DNA of 64,000 bases from Leptotrichia buccalis C-1013-b (GTDB taxonomy: Bacteria; Fusobacteriota; Fusobacteriia; Fusobacteriales; Leptotrichiaceae), in contig NC_013192.1 in NCBI RefSeq assembly GCF_000023905.1, forward strand, positions 1,488,001 to 1,552,000, read 5' to 3'. Positions 24,473 through 34,700 of the stretch are shown one piece after another. The notes below the pieces were generated by a model. That model saw only the letters and a list, made by a program, of their open reading frames with translations. It was not told the DNA's origin and made no database searches. How positions within the stretch are numbered: position 1 is the first letter of the stretch; each line of letters opens with the position of its first letter. The translations under genes and the position numbers were made by a program.

Positions 24473-26143
24473 TTAGAAATTATAGTCAGGTGCTAATAAT
24501 TTCATTAACTCCTCATCATGTTTATATTTAACTTCTGACTTATCATCAAAAATCATAACTGCTCCATTTTTAGTATTATATGGTAACCATTTTGGTAAAC
24601 CTTCTGCATTAGGATTCCCTGTTCTTGCAAAATTTATCCAAACTTGACTAATTTTTCCTGCTAATTTATAGGCATCCTTTCCTCTACCTTTTAAAGTTCC
24701 TTCAACTTTATCTATATTATTAAATACAAATGGAATTTCTGCTGTATGAAAAGACATTGCCATACCATCAATCATAGGATTATCCCAAGCAAAAATATAA
24801 CTATATACTGGTGCTCCATTTTGATCTGCTTTTAATCTTGTTGTTTTCAATGTTTGTTTTCTTAATAAAGCATCAACATAAAGTGCATCTACTGCTTTTC
24901 TTTCTAGATAAGCCTTTTTAAATTCTTTCGCTATTGCTTCTGCTCTATCACCATATTTTTCTTGCATTTTCTTTTTTATTTCTGCATTAGTAAAAGTATT
25001 TTTATTTTCAACTTTGTTATTTGATAATACAAATGGCATTGTTTCCCATTCTGTTAAGTTAGTACCTATTAATAAAGGAATATCTCTTGATTGTTCTGAA
25101 TATTTTTCTCCCACAGGTTCTACTGGAATATAGCTATCTAATTTAGGTGCCCAATCAAGTCCTGGTTGTCCAGTTAAAACATTTTTATAACCTTGTTCCT
25201 CAGCTGTTTTTGCTAAGGCTTTTTCTGTTGCTTCCATAACTTTTTCATAAGGTATTTTTTGAATTTCATCTATATTTGTTGCATTTAATCCTAAATTTTC
25301 AAGAGTTAATTCTGCAACCCTTCTAGTTGTTTTTTCAGGCAAAAGTGTCATACCCATTTCTTCCACTGCACCACTTTCAGATATTGCTTTATGAAATAAA
25401 CCTTTTGCTGCTGGTGTAGCCATAAGAGTTAAAACTTTTGCTCCTCCTCCTGATTCTCCAAATATAGTTACATTATTAGGATCTCCTCCAAATTCTTCTA
25501 TATTATCCCTTATCCATTCAAGAGAAGCAACTAAATCCATAATTCCAACATTGGCTGAATTTTTATACTTTTTTCCATAAGCTGATAAATCTAAGAAACC
25601 TAATAAATTTAATCTATGATTTACTGAAACTATTACTACATCTCCTGTTTTACTTAAATTTTTACCATCATAGAAATAATTTTCAGCAGATGAACCACTT
25701 CTAAAACCTCCACCATGTAACCATACCATTACTGGTCTTTTCTTTCCATCTTTTATACCAGGAGTCCATATATTTAAATTATGAGAATTTTCACTCATTT
25801 CTAATTTAGGTCCTGCAAACCAACCTCCACTTGAAACCATACTCTTACCTTGCGAAAAATATGTTCCAAAAGTTACAGTTTGTTTAACTCCATCCCATTT
25901 TTCTGCTTTCTTAGGTGGCATAAATCTTTCAGCAGTTGCATAAGGAACTCCTAAATAAGTATATATACCATCTTGAACAAAACCTTGAATTTTACCATAC
26001 TCTGTTGTAGCCACTGTATTATTTTGTTTTACATTATTTTCTATTTTTTTAACTACATTTTTATTTTCATTTGTTTCAGAAAATGATAAATTTCCAGTTC
26101 CAATTTGTAATAAAAATAAAGCTACTAATAAGATTTTTTTCAT
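24473..26143 (-). CDS. Type-B carboxylesterase, secreted
   Basis: A 556-residue carboxylesterase/para-nitrobenzyl esterase-type protein with a signal peptide (MKKILLVALFLLQIGTGNLS). Diagnostic motifs are the oxyanion WLHGGGFRSGSS, the second signature region SLEWIRDNIEEFGGDPNNVT, and the nucleophile elbow FGESGGGAK. The C-terminal His region is FHTAEIPFVF. The start ATG overlaps the stop of the upstream cupin/decarboxylase gene (ATGA), indicating coupling before that gene was inactivated. Likely periplasmic, hydrolysing esters of unknown identity. Its last 300 bp are duplicated at 23170-23472. Confidence 0.85.
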   Translation of the reverse strand: MKKILLVALFLLQIGTGNLSFSETNENKNVVKKIENNVKQNNTVATTEYGKIQGFVQDGIYTYLGVPYATAERFMPPKKAEKWDGVKQTVTFGTYFSQGKSMVSSGGWFAGPKLEMSENSHNLNIWTPGIKDGKKRPVMVWLHGGGFRSGSSAENYFYDGKNLSKTGDVVIVSVNHRLNLLGFLDLSAYGKKYKNSANVGIMDLVASLEWIRDNIEEFGGDPNNVTIFGESGGGAKVLTLMATPAAKGLFHKAISESGAVEEMGMTLLPEKTTRRVAELTLENLGLNATNIDEIQKIPYEKVMEATEKALAKTAEEQGYKNVLTGQPGLDWAPKLDSYIPVEPVGEKYSEQSRDIPLLIGTNLTEWETMPFVLSNNKVENKNTFTNAEIKKKMQEKYGDRAEAIAKEFKKAYLERKAVDALYVDALLRKQTLKTTRLKADQNGAPVYSYIFAWDNPMIDGMAMSFHTAEIPFVFNNIDKVEGTLKGRGKDAYKLAGKISQVWINFARTGNPNAEGLPKWLPYNTKNGAVMIFDDKSEVKYKHDEELMKLLAPDYNF

Positions 26144-27264
26144 TTTTCAACAACTCCTTTTAATCTATTAGATGAATCACTATCAACTTCTTTATTTAAA
26201 ATATTTACAACTTTTTCTAAATCACTTTTTTTAATTCCTAAATTAGTTATTAAATTAACATGTGAAGCTAATTGTGGCTCTCCACCTGCTATTGTAGAAA
26301 TAGTTGAAACTGTTGTTAATTCTCTATTTACATAGTTTAAATTATCTCTACTAAATAAATAACCAAATAAATGTGCCTTTAAAGCATAGTCAACTCCATC
26401 AAAATTTTGTAATAATCCACTGCTATCTCTTTAAGATAAAATACTTAAAGTTTCTGTTCCATATTCATAGTAATTTATATCCCCCTTATTTGTAGGAACT
26501 TTCCCTTCAATATCTTTTTTACCATTAACTTTTCTTTCTTCTAACACTTGATTTAATGTAATCATTCCATTTAATGCTCTTGGAAAACCTACATAAGCAT
26601 ATTGATGATTTAGAATTTCTCTTATTTCATTAACAGTTAAACCTTTATCTAATCCATTATTTAAAGCTATTTTTAATTTATCTAAATCTCCTTTTGCTGT
26701 ATTAGCTGCTATTGAAACAATAGCTAGTTGTTTTTCTGTCAAAGAAGTATTTTGTTTATGTTTCTCAATAGAAATTTTCAATCTTTCTTCTATTGGTTTT
26801 TCATTTAATTCAACTTTTTCAAACCAAGTAGTTGTATTATTTTTAACATCAGGTGTTATTACTAAGTGGGACATTGAAGTTGTTTCCCCAGCTCCATGCC
26901 AATGTTTTACATCTGCTGGTATCCATACAACATCACCTTTCTTTACATATTGAATTTCCTTACCCCATTCTTGAACTCTACCTTCTCCCTCAGTTATATA
27001 TAAATATTGCCCTTTTGAATGTGAATGCCAATTGTTAACTGCTCCAACTTCAAAATCTACTATTGCAACACTATCCTTAGATATATCAATTTGTGGTAAG
27101 ATTGCAAACTCTGCTTCTCCTGAAAAATATTTTGGATCTGCCTTAATATATTTTAAATTTTCTTTTTTAGCAATATTTAGATTATTTACTCAATTTGCCA
27201 TAATTAAATTTCCTCCCAGTAAAAAAATTATAAAAGTTAAGATATATTTTTTTATTTTTTTCAT
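26140..27264 (-). pseudogene. Secreted cupin/carboxymuconolactone decarboxylase fusion, two nonsense codons
   Basis: One frame runs from ATG 27264 to TGA 26140 with only two interruptions, a TGA at 27090-27092... read as codon 25 in the leader region (plus-strand 27190-27192) and a TAA at 26431-26433. It encodes a signal peptide (KKIKKYILTFIIFLLGGNLI), a cupin with NNWHSHSKGQYLYITEGEG and VKHWHG, then carboxymuconolactone-decarboxylase-type helices (LAIVSIAANTAKGDLDKLK). A second such module follows after the TAA (TVSTISTIAGGEPQLASHVN). Of the two quoted positions for the first stop, 27190-27192 is the correct one. No frameshift occurs in 1.1 kb, so inactivation looks recent. A product from ATG 26874 is possible. 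Confidence 0.75.
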
Positions 27265-27374
27265 TCTTTTCCTTCCAAATTTTATTTTAAGAATCAAAAT
27301 TATTTATTTTAGCATTTTTTTATTCCACATGAACTTTATCAAGATTTTCATGTGCTTTTATCACTCTGCTATTT

Positions 27375-28439
27375 TTATTTTGCTAATCCTTTTTCTTTCA
27401 TCCATTTTTCCATAGCATTTGCTACTTCTCTATTATTTAAATCTGCCATCATAAAGTGTGTACTTCCTTTTATTCCTATATCAGGTAGCATTACAACTTT
27501 TACATCTCCACCTGCTTCATTCATCATTTTTTCCCATTTTTTAGCTAAATTTACTCTTATTCTCCAATTATCTAAGCCCCAATTATCAGTTAATTCAGTT
27601 GGAATATTATCACCAAAATAAACCACTATCGGAATTTTAGTTAATTTTTTAAATTCAGTCTCAGATACTTCATAGCCACTAGCTGGAAATGGACTTGTTG
27701 TTTTTTCAACTTCTGGTAATTTTCCTTTTGGAAATGGGAAAGTTCCAGGTTCTAATGCAATTACTCCTTTTACTTTGTCAGAAGCTATGGCAGTGTCCCA
27801 ACCAGGTCCTCCACCAGCAGAATGAGTTACCAAAACTCCATTTCCTGATTTTTCAAAAACTTTTACCATCGCATCACTTATAACTTTTTGGTCAAAATCT
27901 CCAGTATCAGGAGTCATTTGTCTAAAAAACTGTTCTCGCGATTCCTTATCTCTAGGGACTGAAACATTGTCATATATATTTGGCCATTGTCCTATACGAA
28001 AATTATTATACCAAAGCTGGTCATCAGGTCTTGCTGTTAAATTTCTTGGAACTGTTGACTGTCCAGCTCTACCACGTCTAGGCTGGTCAACAATATATGT
28101 ACTGTATCCTTTTTCCAAAAATATATTTTGAAATCCATCTCTGCCATCAGGTGTACTTTCCCAACTTTTTCCTGACTGTCCATACCCATGTAAAAATACA
28201 ATACTATTCTTTTTTGCTTTTACTGGCTTTTGATAAAATACATAGGCATGATCTCCATGTAATGTTTCCCCATCAAAATTCGTAGGCTCCGAATCTTTAT
28301 ATTCTCCCGGTGATGTTACAACTGTTCCTCCTGCCATAAAACTTCCCTGTTCTTTAATTGTTACAGGCTTCTGAAATCCAAAACTTGCAGTTGCTGATAA
28401 TATCCCTATTGCCATTAATAATATTAAATTTTTTTTCAT
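27375..28439 (-). CDS. Secreted alpha/beta hydrolase
   Basis: A 354-residue alpha/beta hydrolase with a signal peptide (MKKNLILLMAIGILSATASF, cleavage near GFQ). The nucleophile elbow is VTHSAGGGPGWD, the oxyanion HGYGQSGKSWES, the acid probably in VVYFGDNIPTE, and the His in IGIKGSTHFMMADLN. It resembles a family of periplasmic esterases often regulated by LysR proteins. It is transcribed divergently from the LysR gene. A TTGTAC/TATTAT promoter preceded by a conserved block lies between them. AAGGAG precedes the ATG. Substrate unknown. Confidence 0.8.
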   Translation of the reverse strand: MKKNLILLMAIGILSATASFGFQKPVTIKEQGSFMAGGTVVTSPGEYKDSEPTNFDGETLHGDHAYVFYQKPVKAKKNSIVFLHGYGQSGKSWESTPDGRDGFQNIFLEKGYSTYIVDQPRRGRAGQSTVPRNLTARPDDQLWYNNFRIGQWPNIYDNVSVPRDKESREQFFRQMTPDTGDFDQKVISDAMVKVFEKSGNGVLVTHSAGGGPGWDTAIASDKVKGVIALEPGTFPFPKGKLPEVEKTTSPFPASGYEVSETEFKKLTKIPIVVYFGDNIPTELTDNWGLDNWRIRVNLAKKWEKMMNEAGGDVKVVMLPDIGIKGSTHFMMADLNNREVANAMEKWMKEKGLAK

Positions 28440-28491
28440 ATATAATCTCCTTCATTTTCTTATTTTTATTTCCTTATCTTTATATATAGTT

Positions 28492-28563
28492 ATAATACTA
28501 AAATTTAAGATAAAAGTACAATACCGTTTAGAAAATGTGCTATAATTAAAATGCATACTAGAA
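28492..28563 (-). promoter_or_regulatory. Hydrolase promoter with upstream LysR-type box, copy 1
   Basis: Minus-strand promoter: TTGTAC (28516-28521) and TATTAT (28492-28497), 18 bp apart. The upstream block 28515-28563 matches 30494-30543 at about 40 of 50 positions. It includes a split dyad ATA-N17-TAT adjoining the -35, as expected for a LysR activator site. On the plus strand the same block contains TATAAT for the LysR gene. Confidence 0.6.
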
Positions 28564-28588
28564 ATAAAAATTATATGAGGTGATTTAT

Positions 28589-29440
28589 ATGATAGAATTG
28601 GAACAACTTAAACAGCTTATTGCGTTTGCAACATATGGAACATTATCAAAAGCTGCTGAAGAGTTGTATATTTCACAGCCTGCACTTTCCCGTTCGATAC
28701 AAAAGCTAGAAAAAACTTTAGAGGTTGAACTTTTTGACAGGAAAAAAAATAAGATGGAATTAAATGAAAATGGAAAAACTGTTATCCAGTACGCAGAAAA
28801 AATATTGAATCTTGTAGATGAAATGGAAGAAAAAGTTAATAAAAATAATCAGGTTCTAAATAATTTTTCAATTGGTTCATGTGCTCCAGCTCCATTGTGG
28901 GATATGATTTCATTATTTGGAAGATTTTATCCTGAAAAATATATTCTTCATAAAATAGAAAATAATCTTCAGTTATTTGAAAAACTTAAAAATGGCAGTT
29001 ATCAGATGATTATTCTTTCTGAACCTATTGATAATTCTGAATTTTTCTGCATAAAATACAAAACTGAACAATTATTTTTATCAGTTCCTTTGCAGCATCC
29101 ACTGGCTAAAAAGAAGGAAATACATTTTTCAGATATTACAGATGACAGAATGCTCTTATTCAATCCAATCGGAATATGGAAGGATGTAGTTTTAGAAAAA
29201 ATGCCTAATATGAACTTTCTTATCCAAAACGACAGGATTATTTATCAGGAATTAGCTGAAATGCAAAATTTACTTCATTTCCGTTCAAATTTCACACTTG
29301 AACGTGAAGACAATTTCAAAAATAATATTTCAATTCCAATTGCTGACAAGGAAGCAAAAATGACTTTCTACTGTGTCTGTAAGAAAAATATAAAAAATGA
29401 AATTGAGAAACTTTTTGATAGTTTTAGTAAAAATTCTTAA
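28589..29440 (+). CDS. LysR-family transcriptional regulator
   Basis: A 283-residue LysR regulator. The N-terminal winged helix is FATYGTLSKAAEELYISQPA followed by LSRSIQKLEKTLEVELFDR. A linker helix and a substrate-binding-like effector domain follow. I use ATG 28589, with GAGG eight bases upstream. It is divergent from the secreted hydrolase, and the shared conserved block also precedes the aldo/keto reductase at 30402, so both are likely targets. The effector is unknown; the target set suggests an aldehyde, quinone or ester stress signal (inference). Confidence 0.85.
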   Translation: MIELEQLKQLIAFATYGTLSKAAEELYISQPALSRSIQKLEKTLEVELFDRKKNKMELNENGKTVIQYAEKILNLVDEMEEKVNKNNQVLNNFSIGSCAPAPLWDMISLFGRFYPEKYILHKIENNLQLFEKLKNGSYQMIILSEPIDNSEFFCIKYKTEQLFLSVPLQHPLAKKKEIHFSDITDDRMLLFNPIGIWKDVVLEKMPNMNFLIQNDRIIYQELAEMQNLLHFRSNFTLEREDNFKNNISIPIADKEAKMTFYCVCKKNIKNEIEKLFDSFSKNS

Positions 29441-29444
29441 AAAA

Positions 29445-29475
29445 CATGAGGGGTCCTTTCCCTCATATTTTTATA
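29445..29475 (+). terminator. Intrinsic terminator of the LysR gene
   Basis: ATGAGGG and CCCTCAT form a perfect 7-bp stem around GTCCTTT-like loop bases, followed by ATTTTTAT. It lies five bases after the stop. Confidence 0.7.
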
Positions 29476-29556
29476 TATTTCTATTTTCATTAATTTATCC
29501 TATAGCCATTTTTTCTGCAAATCAAGAAAACTAAATTTTTGATTTCAAAATTCTTA

Positions 29557-30420
<864 letters not shown>

Positions 30421-30470
30421 TTATATATCAGTTTTTTAATTACAATTATACTTTCAATCTTCTTGAATTT

Positions 30471-30543
30471 ATTTTATCAAAATTTTTTTCTAAAGTACAA
30501 TACCAATTAGGAAATGCACTATAACTAAAACACATACTAGACA
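30471..30543 (-). promoter_or_regulatory. Aldo/keto reductase promoter with LysR-type box, copy 2
   Basis: Minus-strand TTGTAC (30495-30500) and TAAAAT (30471-30476) with 18-bp spacing. The block 30494-30543 repeats the box upstream of the divergent hydrolase, in the same orientation and position relative to the -35. Confidence 0.6.
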
Positions 30544-30599
30544 TTTATAATTTCAAAAAAAACTAGGATTTCTCCTAGCTAAAAGATTTCTTATCATTT

Positions 30600-31307
30600 T
30601 TACTCTTTTCCTATTATTTTTTTATAATACACATACCATCGAGTTTCCCATCTTTTTTGTACGCACAATCTAACTAAATCTTCTTCATTTTGAATATTAT
30701 TCTGAGTAATAATCTTGTGTGTTTCTTTATTTATAATAAGACCGTTATCTACTTCAAGCTGTAAATCTGGATATATGGCTGCACTTCGGATATGTGAAAA
30801 TTCTGCAGTTTTTAAGTTTAATGGAGCTCTTGTTAATTCATCGACAGTTATACTGTGTTCTTTTATTCTTCGTTTTTTCAATTTTTTTCTTTCTTCTGCA
30901 ATACTTTCATAATATCTCGCTCTCAATACTTCAGCTTTGTCAGAATCTTTAATCAAATAATATAACTTTTCAGAATATCTTATGTAATCCCTTTTTCTAA
31001 ATGTTGGCGTAGCATCAAAAACAATAGAGAGAAGATTGATAAAATCAGTTCCAGATATATATTCAGAAACAGGTAAACCTATTAAAGCAAGATAATAGTT
31101 CACCAATTCTTTTTTTATACGTGCTAAAATATGTAAATATCTATATTTAATCCAAACTATTCCTTTTTCATCAAGAAAAGCTCCTTTAATCCAAGCATTT
31201 TCAATGGAATTAACCCATGTTTTACTTAAGTCTCCAGAATTAATCTGTCTTATAATATACTCCAAATCATTGATTTTAATCAATGTTTTACTAATTTCAT
31301 ATTTCAT
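30600..31307 (-). CDS. Protein with HNH-like C-terminal motif, unknown function
   Basis: A 235-residue protein I cannot assign to a named family. The N-terminal 150 residues are helical. The C-terminal part contains AEFSHIRSAAIYPDLQLEVD followed by NGLIINKETHKIIT. The spacing His-16-Asn-8-His and the NGL..N...H pattern are those of HNH nucleases of the restriction type, but without zinc cysteines. No signal peptide or membrane segment. Its ATG overlaps the stop of the J-domain gene by four bases, so the two are translationally coupled. A nuclease role is inference from motif alone. Confidence 0.55.
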   Translation of the reverse strand: MKYEISKTLIKINDLEYIIRQINSGDLSKTWVNSIENAWIKGAFLDEKGIVWIKYRYLHILARIKKELVNYYLALIGLPVSEYISGTDFINLLSIVFDATPTFRKRDYIRYSEKLYYLIKDSDKAEVLRARYYESIAEERKKLKKRRIKEHSITVDELTRAPLNLKTAEFSHIRSAAIYPDLQLEVDNGLIINKETHKIITQNNIQNEEDLVRLCVQKRWETRWYVYYKKIIGKE

Positions 31308-31711
31308 TTTCTAATCATCCCTTTGTATAAATTTTCTAATGACTGCATCGCCTCTGTAGCTTTAGGATGCCTGCAAATATCAGGGTGTATTTTTTTTACC
31401 ATTTGTTTATACCATTTATTAGCCTTTTTTTCATCGGTATAAAACTCGTAAGACACTCCCAAAAAGTCCATCTGTAATTTTCCATTTAATTCTACAAGAT
31501 AAAAGATATTTTTAGACACTTCATCTTTAAAATACATATCTTCCTGTGTCTTTGGTAAAATATATTTTTCGTACAAATTTTGCCAAGAACGTGCAGTTGC
31601 TTTCTCTATATTTAAAATTTGTGCCACATTTTCTTTAGCTTCTTTAAATGTTTTAAACACTTTTTTTAAATCTTCAACTGATTTTATATCATAAATACTG
31701 TTTCTCTCCAT
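31304..31711 (-). CDS. J-domain-containing protein
   Basis: A 135-residue protein. Its C-terminus has YKQMVKKIHPDICRHPKATE, with the invariant HPD loop between two helices of a DnaJ-type J domain, which stimulates an Hsp70 partner. The N-terminal half is helical, and ILNIEKATARSWQNLYEKY looks like a helix-turn-helix. There are no Gly/Phe or zinc regions, so this is not a general DnaJ co-chaperone. It is the first gene of a two-gene unit with the HNH-like protein. AAGGGA precedes the ATG. Confidence 0.65.
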   Translation of the reverse strand: MERNSIYDIKSVEDLKKVFKTFKEAKENVAQILNIEKATARSWQNLYEKYILPKTQEDMYFKDEVSKNIFYLVELNGKLQMDFLGVSYEFYTDEKKANKWYKQMVKKIHPDICRHPKATEAMQSLENLYKGMIRK

Positions 31712-32090
31712 TTAAAATCCCTTCTTTTCCTACACTAATTCATTTACTTTCCTACTCAAAAACTCTTATATTTTAATTATACCATATTTAATATAAACTT
31801 CAAATGTAGAAAAAATAATAAAAAGTTCAACAAATACATAAAATCTCACTAAGTCTCTTTCGATTCTTTCCGCATAATTAAATCCCAACCGTCTGCTGTT
31901 CCGTATATATTGTTATCTAATTACACTAAAATTATTTTAAAACTAAACAAAAAAAATCATAATTATCCTGCTCAATTCCAAAACTTTATGTATTTCCCAT
32001 CAGTTCAATTCCAAAGAAATTCAAGTATACTACAACTAAAAAATATGGTATAATTACTGATAATAACTTACAGATAAGGAAGGTTTTAAA
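31712..32090. other. Intergenic region with a short coding relic
   Basis: On the minus strand 31849-31914 reads LDNNIYGTADGWDLIMRKES then two codons and a stop, protein-like but without a start. It is probably the end of a lost gene. A TATAAT at 32049-32054 may serve the aminotransferase gene; its -35 is weak. Nothing else stands out. Confidence 0.35.
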
Positions 32091-33239
32091 ATGTATATAA
32101 ATCCAATTATTGAAGGAATTGAGATTTCCGATATTAGAAAAATTCATGAAAGATTAGTAAATTATAAAAATGTGATAAATATGACAATTGGGGAGCCTGA
32201 TATTGATGTTCCGCAGGAAATTAAAGAGGCTGTGGCGTATCATGCCTTAAATAGCAGAATAAAATATTCTCCTGTGGGAGGGATGCCAGAATTAAGGGAA
32301 AAAATTGCCAAGTATTATAATGAGCAGTTTTTGGGAAATTATAATGCTCAAAATGTTTTGGTAACGGTTGGTTCTACAGAAGGGCTTGCTTCGGTTTTGA
32401 AAACTATTTTAGCAAAAGATGATGAAGTGATTATTCCAACACCTGCGTATGTGGGATATGAGCCATTGATTACGATTTCTGAGGCGAAAACTAAATTTGT
32501 TGATTTGGAAGAAAATAATTTTGTGTTGACAAAAGAAATTTTAGAAAAAAATATTACTGATAAAACTAAATTAATAATTTTGACATATCCGAATAATCCT
32601 TCTGGAATTACGCTTGCAGAAGAGGAAATGGTTAAAATTGTGGAATTTTTGAAAGATAAAAATATTTACTTGATAAGTGATGAAATTTATGCGGCAATTA
32701 CTTTTGAAAAATTTACTTCCTTTGCAAAATTTTCTGATGAATTGAAGGAACAGCTCATTATAATTAATGGATTTTCAAAATCACATTCAATGACAGGCTA
32801 TAGACTTGGGTATATTATTGCCGATGAAAAATTACAGAATCAAGTGAAGAAAGTTAGCCAGTATAATGTAACAAGTGCATCAACATTGTCACAATATGGA
32901 GCAATTGCAGCCCTTGACAAATGTTCTGATACAGCGAAAATTTCTGAAATTTATAAAAAAAGAGTGGAATATTTTGTAAATGGGATAGAAAAATTAGGTT
33001 TTAAATGTTTAAAACCTAAAGGGGCGTTTTATGTTTTTGCAACTTACAAGAATATTGAGAAGTTTAAAAATATGAAATCATTTGATTTTGTTCTTGATTT
33101 ATTGGAAAAAAACGAGCTTGCGATTGTACCTGGAATTACATTTCAAGTGGAGGGGTATGTAAGATTTTCAATTGTGCATGATATTCCAGTATTGGAAGAG
33201 GCTATAAATAGGTTGGAAAAGTATATAAAAGAGAAGTAA
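32091..33239 (+). CDS. Class I/II PLP-dependent aminotransferase
   Basis: A 382-residue fold-type I aminotransferase of the aspartate/PatA group. Seen are the substrate region MTIGEPDIDVP, the aromatic AYVGYEP that stacks on PLP, TYPNNPSGIT with the Asn, LISDEIYAAI with the Asp-Glu-Ile-Tyr, and the PLP lysine in NGFSKSHSMTGYRLGYI. The C-terminal Arg in YVRFSIV binds the substrate carboxylate. AAGGAAGG precedes the ATG. The amino-acid specificity is not defined by sequence. The RlmD-type gene follows by 30 bp, so co-transcription is likely. Confidence 0.88.
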   Translation: MYINPIIEGIEISDIRKIHERLVNYKNVINMTIGEPDIDVPQEIKEAVAYHALNSRIKYSPVGGMPELREKIAKYYNEQFLGNYNAQNVLVTVGSTEGLASVLKTILAKDDEVIIPTPAYVGYEPLITISEAKTKFVDLEENNFVLTKEILEKNITDKTKLIILTYPNNPSGITLAEEEMVKIVEFLKDKNIYLISDEIYAAITFEKFTSFAKFSDELKEQLIIINGFSKSHSMTGYRLGYIIADEKLQNQVKKVSQYNVTSASTLSQYGAIAALDKCSDTAKISEIYKKRVEYFVNGIEKLGFKCLKPKGAFYVFATYKNIEKFKNMKSFDFVLDLLEKNELAIVPGITFQVEGYVRFSIVHDIPVLEEAINRLEKYIKEK

Positions 33240-33269
33240 AAATGATAATTTAGAAAATTGGAGAAATTA

Positions 33270-34700
33270 ATGGAAAAAACGGAAAAGAAAAGTTTGAAAA
33301 AAGGAGACTTGATACAGTTAAAAATTGTAAATCTCGATACTAAGGGCAGAGCCTATGGCTTTTTTGATGAAAATAAAATTTATGTGAATATTAATGCTGC
33401 AGAAAATCAAGTTGTTGAAGGAATTTTTGTAAAAAGGCGGAAAAAGTTTGAGCTGATACATTGTAAAATTATTGACTTTGCTGGAAGGCAAAATGTGATA
33501 TATGATGATATTGAAAGACAAAATGGAGGCTGTAACTACCAGTATTATACATATGACGAGCAACTTGAAATAAAGACAGAGCATATAAAAAAAGAATTAG
33601 ATAGGATTATTAAGTATGATTATATTTTTGAAGAACCTGTCAGAAGTGTAAAGCCTGATAAATATAGAAATAAAATGGAATTTAGCTTTGGAAATGCTGC
33701 AAAAGGAGGGCCTATAATTTTAGGACTTCATAAACAGAACAGCTTTCATGACATTGTAGAAGTTGATGGACTGAAATTAATGGATGATAATTTTAATAAA
33801 ATTTATGTTTTTTGTAATGAATTTTGTAAAAAGACAGGTTTTGATTTTTATCATAGGCTAGATCATATAGGTTTTTTTAGAAATCTTGTAATTAGAAAGG
33901 CAGAATTTACAAAACAGATTTTGGTAAATATTGTAACAACGACACAAATTAGTGAAATGGAAAAGGAAAAATTTCAAAAGGAGTTTAAGGAAGGATTATT
34001 AGCCTTAAATTTAGATGATAATTTTAAAATTACTGGAATTTTACACACATTTAACGATAATTTTTCGGATATGGTTATTTCTGAAAGTGAAACGATTTTG
34101 TATGGAGAACGTGATTTAACAGAGGAAATTTTTGGATTAAAATTTAAAATCAGCCCATACAGTTTTTTTCAGACAAATTCCCAGACAGTTGAAAAATTAT
34201 ATGGAAAAGTCTTAACATACCTTGAAGAAATTGAAAATATAAAAATTGATGAAGCAACAGTTTTTGACTTATTCAGTGGAACTGGTACAATCGGACAAAT
34301 TGTTTCAAAAAAGGCAAAGCAGGTTTATGGAATCGAATTAGTGCCAGAAGCGGTAGAAAAGGCTAATGAGAATGCAAAATTAAATAATATTCAGAATGCA
34401 CATTTTATCGCAGGAGATGTTTTTGCAAAATTGGATGAGTTTGATAATGATGGAATCAAGCCAGATATTTTAATTTTGGATCCGCCACGTGCTGGAGTAG
34501 GTGAAAAAACTATCACAAAGCTGGTAAAATACAATACTAAAAATATAATTTATGTGTCTTGTAATCCAAAAACTTTGATGACGGATTTGATAAAATTTGG
34601 GGAGTTTGGGTATAGACTAGTTAGGTGTTCGGTGGTGGATATGTTCCCGGTTACGCCGCATTTGGAGGTTGTTTGCTTGCTAGAGAAATTTAAAATTTAA
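33270..34700 (+). CDS. 23S rRNA (uracil-5-)-methyltransferase, RlmD/TrmA family
   Basis: A 476-residue S-adenosylmethionine-dependent m5U methyltransferase. It has an N-terminal TRAM domain (GDLIQLKIVNLDTKGRAYGF), the SAM motif DLFSGTGTIGQIVSKKA, ILDPPRAGVG, and the catalytic Cys in YVSCNPKTL. The [4Fe-4S] cysteine cluster of RlmD is reduced to a single Cys in NGGCNYQYY, so it probably lacks the cluster. ATG 33270 has GGAG at proper distance. RlmCD-type dual specificity cannot be excluded. Confidence 0.85.
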   Translation: MEKTEKKSLKKGDLIQLKIVNLDTKGRAYGFFDENKIYVNINAAENQVVEGIFVKRRKKFELIHCKIIDFAGRQNVIYDDIERQNGGCNYQYYTYDEQLEIKTEHIKKELDRIIKYDYIFEEPVRSVKPDKYRNKMEFSFGNAAKGGPIILGLHKQNSFHDIVEVDGLKLMDDNFNKIYVFCNEFCKKTGFDFYHRLDHIGFFRNLVIRKAEFTKQILVNIVTTTQISEMEKEKFQKEFKEGLLALNLDDNFKITGILHTFNDNFSDMVISESETILYGERDLTEEIFGLKFKISPYSFFQTNSQTVEKLYGKVLTYLEEIENIKIDEATVFDLFSGTGTIGQIVSKKAKQVYGIELVPEAVEKANENAKLNNIQNAHFIAGDVFAKLDEFDNDGIKPDILILDPPRAGVGEKTITKLVKYNTKNIIYVSCNPKTLMTDLIKFGEFGYRLVRCSVVDMFPVTPHLEVVCLLEKFKI

